Positions 55,761 through 64,000 of a DNA stretch of 64,000 bases are shown here, in pieces. This DNA is from Apostichopus japonicus (taxonomy: Eukaryota > Echinodermata > Holothuroidea > Aspidochirotida > Stichopodidae): positions 11,559,303 through 11,623,302 of the forward strand of contig NC_092581.1 of assembly GCF_037975245.1 (NCBI RefSeq), written 5' to 3'. A program made the translations under genes and the position numbers. The notes beneath the pieces are model-generated. The model saw nothing but the letters and a program-made list of their open reading frames with translations, was not told the origin of the DNA and ran no database searches. Numbering within the stretch: position 1 is the stretch's first letter; each line of letters opens with the position of its first letter.

Positions 55761-57908
55761 CATTCTAAATTTTTATTATACTTCCTCCATTAGCCTCTTC
55801 AGTCATTACATCTCTTTAACATGTTATTGTCCCTCACCAGATCATTACTACTAAAAACAACAAACAGACCAACTGGCAAAGGTCACAGGAATCTACCACA
55901 CTTTCAATAACCTTTATTGGTTTTGAAGAAACAAACTTTGAGAGAAGTTGCCAAAGATTCTACTTCCTTCCTGTATGAGTTGCTACTATCACATGACATC
56001 ATCACCGAAGAAATCTGTATTAAGTGGATGCTCGCAGTGGCGGAGCGTCCATACAGTCAGGGGGGGGCGGATGCCCCCCCCTGACGGACTCAAATGGACT
56101 GCTGGCACCCTTTTCGGCTTTTTACCACTTTTTACTTATTCGCGATTATTGACTTGAAGAGAGCCAATGAATATTAAATGCCTTGCTCAAGAAGACAAAA
56201 CGTAACGATCTGGCCATGACACAAATCCGCAATCCTAAGATGAGTGAAGTTTACAACTCCCGAATATAGAAAAATAAGAATGGATAGAAAAGTTGCTTAC
56301 TTCTCTTGATTGAAATGGAATGACTTCTTATAATTCTGATCTAACCAAAACCTTTTCGTGACAGAACATGAACAAGTTTGGAAAACTATCGACTTAGCAA
56401 TGTGTACTCATGTGTTGACCAATTTTGGGCAACGAAATAGTTGCCAAAAAAATTATGCATGGCAGGGTTTGACGATCTGTGTAAATTCCACTTAATGCAA
56501 TTAGAATAGCTTCTTTTAGGAGGTATATTTTGTAAGTACACTTTCTGGGTTATAAATGTATATCTGAACTAATTGGGGCATCTCCAGCCTTCACTGGGAT
56601 TCGAAACCTAAGCCTCCTTCCCTATATGCCTAGAAACTGAATCCACTGTGTATGTATATATTCAACAGTAACATACATGGAACACACCAAGATTTTTCCA
56701 CCCTGCTCCTGCTCCTGCTCCGTCCCCCCCCACCCCCCTCCCCCTCCCAAACACACAAACCAAACAGAAAATAAATTGTGACATCTTTAAAACTTTGTTA
56801 CCAACAGAGGTATTTGCTAAAGGTAAGATTAAGCATATTCATGCCTGTTCAATAAACATTTTCTCACTCCATGTTAATGAAACGTGATAGATAAGTGTCT
56901 GAATCATTGTCACACACTCACAGCCGACCAGCAAATAAACAGTCAAACGGCCTTGATTTCTCAAAGCTTTTTGGAGGACTTGGAGAGAATTTGAAACCTG
57001 AGCGAGTTTGATTTTTTTTTTGGCCTTCATTCGTATGAAGTTTCCTGCAGGTATTTTCATTTAAAGGTACAAGATTATAAGTAAGAAATAAGACATGCTT
57101 AGATATGCATTCATTAATCACATTCTGAGTTGGAAGTTAGCAAACACTTACATCATCTTACTCTCTGGCTCTCTCACATGACAAGAAACACACGTTACTC
57201 ACTATTGTTACTTCTTGAATACTAATATAAATTTGGATAGAAAAAGGATGAACAAAAAGACTTTCAATTGAAAGTGAGTTTAATAAATGACCTCAAAATA
57301 CAGATTCTGTATGATATCTACTGAGCTGCCCAGTACTAAGTTGATGAGGATTCATTACGACAATATCTAACTAAGGGGGGGGGGGGGGATGGGGGTAGCT
57401 TCAAGAAAGTTTAAGAAATTAAAAAATAATGAAAAAAAAAAAGGAATAAGAGACGGTTCTCTCTTTTTTTCTTAATTTCCCATTTTCCTGGACAGTTTTC
57501 TGTTAAAGCTTTTGCATATTCTTGTGTCAAATGTAAGTCAAATGTAAGTCGGTTTTCTGGTTCAGTTACTGGGTTAACCACAGAATGGTGACAAGGACCA
57601 TTAAGAGGTTAAAAGTTAAATAGGGTCTGAACCACACCACTCCATCACTCCATGATTAAATATATTCTTGATAATAAAACTCACACCAACTTAAAAACAA
57701 CAGCCACACAAGTTGCATGCACCCAACCACCCTCCTGGAAAATCACACCCAAAAAAAAATAAAAATATTGGAATCCCATGATCTCATTACAATTGTGAGA
57801 CAAAGAGTACAAAATACCGATAACTCTTAAACACCACTTCCTGAAAAGACTCGAACAAGTCTAAACTTACTCAAGTCTGGTTTCCCGACGTTGGGAAGAC
57901 ACCTCTCC

Positions 57909-58430
57909 TCAGAGTATCCTCTCGTAGAATAGAAGATAGGCTTGTGCATTGAGGACCTTGCTCTCAGAGACTTCACTGACGTGGGTGTCACTGATGTAAT
58001 ACCACTTGCCCTTCGGGTTAGCTTCCTTCTCCCCACTGGCAAGGGGGAACTGTCCCAGCCCTCCGGACCCGTTTTCAGGAATGTTACCAATGTGGGGGCT
58101 CTGAGAGTCGGTCTCACCGACGTGCTCCCCTGCGGTGGGGAGCACTCCGTTCGGCTGCTGTGAATGCAATGCCACGTTACTCTCGGACACCGAAGGTGAA
58201 TTGTTCTTTGGGTGCCGTCTCTTGTCGGCTCCGTGAGGTTTCTTGCCGATAGAGGACGAGGCTTGTAACAGGTTCAAGCCGCGTGGAATCTTCATGGTGT
58301 GTAAGTACAACATTTGAGAGGGCTGACGGACTTTGATGAAGGAAGTGTAGTGACCAAACTGGAGTCGACCCGAGTGTTCCACGATACCGTACAGAGCGTA
58401 GAGGACCTGTCCATCTTTATTTGAAAATTT
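57909..58430 (-). CDS. USP last exon: catalytic His and acidic residue
   Basis: Acceptor CCCCTTCAG, stop TGA at 57911-57909. Encodes [40 protein letters not shown], a Ser/Asn-rich insertion, then [20 protein letters not shown] and [13 protein letters not shown]. His in GHYT and Asp in ISDTHV are the family's catalytic positions. The open frame continuing to 58577 is intronic. Confidence 0.95.
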   Translation of the reverse strand, partial: KFSNKDGQVLYALYGIVEHSGRLQFGHYTSFIKVRQPSQMLYLHTMKIPRGLNLLQASSSIGKKPHGADKRRHPKNNSPSVSESNVALHSQQPNGVLPTAGEHVGETDSQSPHIGNIPENGSGGLGQFPLASGEKEANPKGKWYYISDTHVSEVSESKVLNAQAYLLFYERIL

Positions 58431-59909
58431 CTGAAGGGGAGAAATAAAAAAATTAAAAAAATGAAAATATGTTACAGTATGAACTTCAACAGCAGAGGAA
58501 AGTAAGTTAGCTGAGTAATTCAACCAATCAACTTCATTTGTTACAGTTAACGGATTGACTTGCTTCACTATTAACAATCCTTCACAGCGTGGCTCTGTGC
58601 TGGGATTCTTCTCTGGTCTATATACTTAAAAACTACATACAACATATATATAACACAGGGCAAGTACAAAGAACCACATCGGTCTAAATCATCTCACCCA
58701 GAGTATGGGAATTGTGTCTCCGAAGTCAGTCTCAAATTAAATTCCAGTCAATAATATCTTTGCTGTTTGAAAACCAGGAGCCCATGCTTTCCTTAACAAC
58801 CACTTCCATTTTGTATTACTATAACATTTATGTATGATCAAAGTCATGATTTTCATTTTTAGAACAGTGCTTTTTCTGGCAACTCTTGTAAAGCAACTCT
58901 CCTTCATGATTTCAAATTCTATCAAGTGTGCTGATCTTTTAATATCTCACCTGACAAGATTCGCTGCAAAATGGAGACAAATCAAGGACAAGTGGGAATT
59001 CAATGTGTCGTGTTATCTTTCGTAGGCTGTATCCGACCTACATGGGGAAAGAGTTCAGAATTCATTAAACCGTTCTCTCGTATGAGCTCGTGTGAATAGA
59101 ATATAAAAAAGAAAATAAATAAAACATTCACACAAGATAAGAAGAAAAAATAGAAACCAAACTGAATCAAAGAAAGTAGCTATAATTTGCTAACTTTTAA
59201 AACAGCAACGAGACACTTTGCTCTGAGCCATGGGAAGAGGAGCTGGGAAGGTGGGGGAGCATGCTGTGTCCCACCCCCCCACCACCTCCTCTAATAGTTT
59301 AGTGTAAAAGTTAGTTTTCTTAAAGTGCTCCCTTTTGTTAATGAAAAGTATCTTTTTTTACACTTATATGATCAAAAATTGACAAATTACATTTAAAATA
59401 AAAACTAATTAGACCGTGCCTTATTGATAATTTTTTTTTTAAATACTGGAATTTGTGATAAACATTGAACAGAGGGTCTATTTGTCTGGATAACTTGAGG
59501 TGATTTTACAGTTTGCTTCTTGTAATTAAAGCTACCTGTGCTAATGCAATACCAAGTATGTGGTCCCCACCACCCTCATCCCAACAAACTTAAAATATAG
59601 TTTTAGTTCCGGCTTACTTGATGGTGAGGGAAATAAAGCTACAAATGCAATCAATTGGATCAAAGATGGAGGCAGGAGAAAGGGAAAGGGGGTAATAAAG
59701 ACTGGTGTGACAGTGTACTACATACCTGTTGAAACCTTTTAAGATGAAGGGTAAGTATTGGTGGTGGGTGTTGTATGAGTAGCTGCTTACTTGCATCAGT
59801 GTACTGTGTCTTGCTCTTACCGTCAGCATCTAGAAGAACAGAATGCTCCTTTATCATATGAATATTTATATCACAAGTATATATATATATATACATATAT
59901 ATATACATA

Positions 59910-59972
<63 letters not shown>

Positions 59973-60133
59973 CATATGTATATATATACATATATAATAT
60001 TATATACATATATCTTAATATATCTATGAACGTCGTCTGATGATCGCTCAACTTGTGAAACTCTGAGTAACAATTACTTGTGTTCCCCTAGTCTCAACTT
60101 ATTCCAATCTATATATCTATATATATATGTATA

Positions 60134-60165
<32 letters not shown>

Positions 60166-63100
60166 GACATCTATAAATTATTCTGTTTGAAAATACATGA
60201 AAAAGTCCTAAATTCAGTCACTATTTGCCAAGAGGATGCAACTTCATGTATTTGATAGGTAAGTTACATCATATAAACATGTTTAGTGCTTTGCACCTTG
60301 TTTATACTGTCAGAAAAATGCTCTCACATAAATTTACCTTTTCCTCTCTTGGCTGTGCAGTGCTCGCATCCAAATTTATTGGCACCTGTGAGCCACTCTG
60401 GAGACGTGAACTGACTGAGGCAAGATTCGACAGAGCATTCTTGAGACTTGGCTTGGTAACGGGGACCCAACGGGGAGGTGGCTTTGGCTTTGATGTTTGG
60501 AGAGAGGGGTGAGAGGGGCGGGCTTAGCTTGGACTGAACACTGACGGGAAGGGGTGGCGGTGCTATTAACGGCGGCGGCTTTTTGCTTCTCCTATTAACA
60601 GCTGGCGATAATGAGTTGACGTTAGTCGGAGTTAAATCTCCGTCTTCTTTACTCTCCTGCTTTGGGATTCCGTTCAATTGCACCGCCTCCGGTTCTGCCT
60701 CGGCTGTCTTCGTCTCCTCCTCCCCGTCTCCCTCTCTGACCCTGCTATCCTGAGAATCTCCATTCGTCGTTGGAGGAGTACTGTTGTTGACACTTAATAT
60801 CGATAGACCAGAGTTTATCTCTGAAATTGCATTTTCTCCCTGAAGTTCATTCTTCATTCTCTCGGTTTCTAGGGAGGAGTTCTTGGGACTCGAAACTTCC
60901 TCCTCCTCCATCTCCTCCTCCGCCTCCTTCTCCTCCTCTGAACATCTACGATCGGTGTTGGCGCCACCTTTCAATTTCGGGTCGTCGCTGTCCTTCTTGG
61001 CGGGACCTTCGTTGACATTTCTGGTGGGGCTCTCTGGAGTAGCAGAGTTCTTTTCGCTGATATCACTGGTAGTGGCTATTGTTTCACTTGTGACCTTATC
61101 AGAAGGGTTTCTAGATTCTACGGTGTCTTCAGTTGCTGTTTTATTGTCGTTTTGGTTGCCTCCGTTTCTCTCCATCATGGAAGTTTCGCTGTCGGCATCA
61201 TTAGGATCCCGCCCGTCTTCATTTTCCGATTGAGACTGCGAGTCCCTCTCTTCCACCTTGTCGGGTTCTCCTTTCTCACTACCCTGGGAGAGGCTCCTAG
61301 ATTTTCTGTTCCTTTTCTAAGTTAGCAACAAGATAAGCAAACAGGAAACAAGTGGTAACCATCACAGTAGTAAATTGAGTAAAAACCCTCAAAGCCCCCC
61401 CCCCCCATCTCCCCAAAAAATGCTTTTCTACTTTAAAAAGCTTCCCCAACATATACCATTATCACCTCTACTAACACTTCTGTTACAAACATACAATATT
61501 TGGCCACTTCCCAATGATGGCTCAGTGCAGTTTCACCACACGGTTTACTTTCTCTTCCATCTTCACAATAACATTTTGACTTGGTTTACCAACTTGTCCT
61601 GTATCACCTTCTCTGATAAGTCAGACAACCCAACTTTACTAAGGCTTGGGTATTTTCCTGCTAGTATTCAAATGGCCTAAGACATTTATCAAAATCTTTT
61701 CGTAGCTTTCAAAAACCCAAACCTACCCTTTACAAAAACACCATGACTACTTTTGATTAAAAACTGATCATTATTTCTGGAACCTAATTGTGAAGTCTAG
61801 ACCATGAAGTGCTATTTAAGCCTGCTACTCATTTAACAAACTTTCAATTTTTATCTCGCATACCTTTGCGTCCCTTCTTGCTTTCTCTCTGGCCTTCTGC
61901 TGTTGGTGCTTACTAACTTTTGGCGTGGCAACCACCGCCGTTGCCCCTGGAGACGGCAAGTCGTCTGATTCAGGCTCGGCTAACTTGGCCTGTTCTACCA
62001 GAGTTTGGGGCCGTTCAGGATTCTTACCTCCCGGAAACCCCTTTTTGCTGCCCTATAAGAGAAAATTTCCAAAACGGCGCAGTGTTAACAAGGGGCACAC
62101 TGTGTACCCACAGTACAGTGAGAGTGCAGAGGGTTGTGAGGAGACAGGTAAGCAAAGTTAATAAAGAGATAAATGTGCTATCGATTCCTTTCCATTTGGT
62201 CACGTTTGCAAGTAAACATCTCACACCAAACAGATACACGACCATCAAACATTCAATTTTTAAGTTTGTTGCAATGTACGCAAAAGACGGTTGAACAATG
62301 CAGAAGGTTAATTTCATATTAAAAATTATCAAACTTATTTGTTATCGACAATCATATTTTTAGTTTATTGACACACGTTTTAAGCAGTTGGATATGAATG
62401 TGGATAAAACCGCAGAATTTTTGAAATGAAACAAGCTATCGAGATAGAAGTTAGATGAATGTGTTATTATTTATTTGCTCTTTATTATATTTTTTTTTAA
62501 ATCGCTCTTTATTATATATTTTTTTAAATCTTAGATTTTTTTCGATGAGTAACGGTGTTTGCCAGCTGACCGAAGAACAGAACATGACAATACTATATTG
62601 TAAATATGTAAATAAGATGTAAATAAATATGTTAATTTACACTGTAATCCTGCGGTCAGTGGTTTGAATCCCATTCTAGCGGAAAAATTTCTTTCCACAT
62701 TTCAACTTTGTTGCAAACGTCTGTCAGTTTTTTTTTTCCCTTCATTTACGTATCAAATATATATTTTAGAAATTAAACACTATTTGTACATAACTAAATG
62801 TTGCAAAAGTGTGAACAGAACTTAATCCGTTCTCCTTGTTGTATTGCAAGAAAAAACTGAATAATACCTTTGCTTCCAAGATTGGTAAAGATAAATCTAG
62901 AAATGGCTCTAAAATTTCTGATACCTGAAAGAAAACAAAAGAAAATTAATTGGCTGTCAAAATTTGTGCAAATGAAAGTTAAGGTTAAGATAAGGTTAGG
63001 GTAAGGTTATCAAGCCAATTTTGATTCTTTTGAGACTAGCATACTGCTTTTAGTTGGAAAAAAGACAGCATGTAGGGTTTTGTTCCCAATTTCTGTTCAT

Positions 63101-63786
63101 GACAAAGCTTAACATTACCAAACGACTACCACTGGATTACAATGGATGTGATACTTGTGATTAATTGAGAAAAATTTACCAAAAGTTTTAGTTTCCATCA
63201 AATTTATAGCAATATTAATACTACCAGAGAATAATTTAGTATTCAAATTCTTTTCTAGCAGTTTTGATGTTACTGAGTTCTGTCTATTATAAAATTCTAT
63301 GGTTTCTTGCATACACAACTGCCATACAGCTTTGCAATCAGTATAGCAATTTCACCATATCAAATAGTATTTCGATAAAGGGATACTAGAAATAATTCCA
63401 GAAATATCGTGAAATTTCACCTGGCTTTCTTTCACATCTCCTTCTTCAATTTCACAATTCTGTGAAATATTTGTGATAAAATGAGCTAAAACTTTTAATT
63501 CTGTTCAGGTTGCGGGGTCTTAAACAAATTAGCGATAGTACAATCACTAAATGACATTCTCATTGCTTTTTCATAAATCGTTCAATCGAGTTGCACAATT
63601 CTGTGGATAAATGCATGCCTTCATCCTCATTTGAAAAGAGGTCTTTGAGAGTCTTTGAAGTCCTCAAGAGAAAAAAAAAAAAAGCTGCAAATCTTACCGT
63701 GTTGCATACTTGGCATTTGACAGAACTGATAAGGAAACCTCCAAACACGCCATCAACAAAAGTCATTTTGCTTTTCAAGCCAAAGT
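57909..63786 (-). CDS. USP16/USP45-family ubiquitin hydrolase, 3' part (674 residues, seven exons)
   Basis: Cysteine protease that removes ubiquitin; USP16 acts on histone H2A and USP45 on the ERCC1 nuclease in vertebrates. Exons in transcript order: 63786-63698, 62924-62868, 62052-61864, 61316-60338, 59829-59726, 59037-58951, 58430-57909; all phases agree. Visible: [20 protein letters not shown] with [14 protein letters not shown], then a long Lys/Ser/Glu-rich insertion (about 360 residues), then [20 protein letters not shown], where the CxxC pairs KCQVC and GCEHC form the fingers zinc site. Next come [56 protein letters not shown] with the catalytic His, [12 protein letters not shown] with the catalytic acidic residue, and [10 protein letters not shown] at the end. 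The catalytic Cys box and ZnF-UBP lie right of the window. [11 protein letters not shown] is nearer USP45 and the ISDTHV...KVLN end nearer USP16, as expected of a pre-duplication gene. Confidence 0.92.
58951..59037 (-). CDS. USP exon: [20 protein letters not shown]
   Basis: Acceptor CCCCATGTAG, donor GTGAGA, phase 0 both sides. Encodes [20 protein letters not shown] then SPFCSESCQ, matching the human USP16/45 segment between the KRF motif and the His box. Confidence 0.92.
59038..59725. other. USP intron
   Basis: AT-rich intron of 0.69 kb; no repeat family or exon recognised. The open frame at 59560-59742 (+) is not a gene. Confidence 0.5.
59726..59829 (-). CDS. USP exon: LKRF motif
   Basis: Acceptor CTGTTCTTCTAG, donor GTATGT, phase 1 to 0. 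Encodes [20 protein letters not shown] then [15 protein letters not shown]. The P-I-L-x-L-H-L-K-R-F motif is a USP hallmark. Confidence 0.93.
59878..60170. repeat. AT/ATAC microsatellites in USP intron
   Basis: Two long (AT)n tracts with interspersed ATACAT (59878-60020 and 60108-60168), which generate Tyr/Ile repeat frames on both strands. Confidence 0.95.
60338..61316 (-). CDS. USP large exon: acidic insertion and zinc-finger half-site
   Basis: Acceptor GCTAACTTAG, donor GTAAAT, phase 0 to 1. Begins [20 protein letters not shown], continues as a 230-residue low-complexity Ser/Glu/Asn-rich region with an acidic run ([14 protein letters not shown]), a Pro-rich part ([20 protein letters not shown]), then [34 protein letters not shown]. 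The last part is the fingers subdomain; the rest is an unstructured insertion characteristic of USP16/45. The opposite-strand frames are shadows. Confidence 0.93.
61317..61863. other. USP intron
   Basis: AT-rich intron of 0.55 kb with a C run near 61396; no exon or repeat family recognised. Confidence 0.5.
61864..62052 (-). CDS. USP exon: Lys-rich linker
   Basis: Acceptor TTCTCTTATAG, donor GTATGC, phase 0 both sides. Encodes [63 protein letters not shown]. Low-complexity, positively charged at its end; no catalytic residues. Confidence 0.85.
62053..62867. other. USP intron
   Basis: AT-rich intron of 0.8 kb. GGTTTGAATCCCATTC at 62660 resembles a tRNA B box, but no A box with correct spacing was found. 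Nothing else seen. Confidence 0.5.
62868..62924 (-). CDS. USP exon: EPFLDLSLP
   Basis: Acceptor GTTTTCTTTCAG, donor GTATTA, phase 0 both sides. Encodes [19 protein letters not shown]; the S-x-x-x-E-x-F-L-D-L-S-L-P stretch is a USP family landmark following the first CxxC. Confidence 0.92.
62925..63697. other. USP intron
   Basis: AT-rich intron of 0.77 kb; tandem AAGGTTAAGATAAGGTTAGG words near 62980-63005. No exon recognised. Confidence 0.5.
63698..63786 (-). CDS. USP exon: [17 protein letters not shown]
   Basis: Acceptor TTCAATTTTCCAG, donor GTAAGA, phase 1 to 0. Encodes (D)[20 protein letters not shown] then SVKCQVCNT. The FGG...L.S.V.C..C block opens the fingers subdomain. Its phase-1 start implies a preceding exon beyond the window edge. 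Confidence 0.9.
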
Positions 63787-64000
63787 CTGGAAAATTGAAT
63801 ATAAATTTGGAGAGACTTTCATGAACAAATTAATAGTCGGAAAGAAGAAAAAAAACAAGAAAATATCTCTCTTCTGTAAAATCTTGACGAGTTCTCTCCC
63901 CTCCGGGAACATCCACCTGATTTACAACTACTGGGAGTCATATCAGCAAATGACATTCAAATATACAACCTAACCACAAGGTTGCACTAGCAGCAAACTA
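63787..64000. other. USP intron at window edge
   Basis: No USP exon recognised in the last 214 bases; the exon carrying the rest of the catalytic domain must lie further right. The open frame at 63710-63973 (+) is a shadow. Confidence 0.5.

Larger units (their letters stand above)
41531..57908. other. Gene-poor 16-kb convergent region, CD164-like / USP
   Basis: No exon I can support. Open frames up to 162 residues (49037-49525, 46221-46526, 46964-47335, 51038-51343) lack recognisable domains, and several are microsatellite-driven. Contents: scattered AT, G and C microsatellites, duplicated pieces (45009-45146, 46470-46625), a MITE (54345-54702), a 70-bp tandem repeat (55428-55760) and a hAT-like end (near 56036-56090). 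Confidence 0.55.

Noticed and set aside
60827-61233. Plus-strand Ser/Pro-rich open frames
   Set aside because: Antisense shadows of the acidic low-complexity USP exon.
62640-62690. Possible tRNA gene (GGTTTGAATCCCATTC)
   Set aside because: Only a B-box-like stretch; no A box or acceptor stem at the right distance.

Overview
This is a eukaryotic genomic window. Intron-split genes have GT-AG boundaries, and the non-coding DNA is AT-rich and full of minisatellites, tRNA-derived SINEs and short DNA transposons. I reconstructed four genes exon by exon. Their best resemblance is to animal proteins, and gene content plus repeat style suggest an invertebrate deuterostome, possibly an echinoderm. That assignment is an inference; nothing here fixes the species.

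Layout. (1) 1248-4827, + strand: the last five exons of a NOX2-type NADPH oxidase (NADPH-binding domain to C-terminus); the 5' part lies left of the window. (2) 29152-8770, - strand: a complete 11-exon gene for cleavage stimulation factor subunit 2 (CstF-64, CSTF2), 557 codons, including a 37-nt first coding exon and a 29-nt microexon. Its last intron holds a 7.2-kb array of about 63 copies of a 112/115-bp unit. (3) 34506-41130, + strand: a five-exon, 156-residue sialomucin-like type I membrane protein with a CD164-like tail ending in YHTL. (4) 63786-57909, - strand: the last seven visible exons of a USP16/USP45-family ubiquitin hydrolase (674 residues, to the stop); its 5' part, including the catalytic Cys, lies right of the window. 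NOX and CSTF2 are convergent, CSTF2 and the CD164-like gene are divergent (5.35 kb apart), and the CD164-like gene and the USP are convergent across a gene-poor 16.8 kb.

The genes do not form a pathway: superoxide production, mRNA 3'-end formation, an endolysosomal/cell-surface mucin and deubiquitination are independent functions.

Most of what is unusual is non-coding. It includes the CSTF2 intronic array with higher-order repeats and a motif resembling the neighbouring exon/donor boundary, and a decayed tandem copy of the CSTF2 microexon that could act as a stop-containing exon. A small CD164-like exon is duplicated, with a MITE lodged inside the duplication. Non-autonomous transposons with clear target-site duplications are present (755 bp with a 9-bp TSD; 371 bp hAT-like with an 8-bp TSD), along with a 629-bp foldback-type element, a triplicated 159-bp inverted-ended unit upstream of CSTF2, and a MITE family present three times. 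I found no operon, CRISPR, phage or other prokaryotic system.
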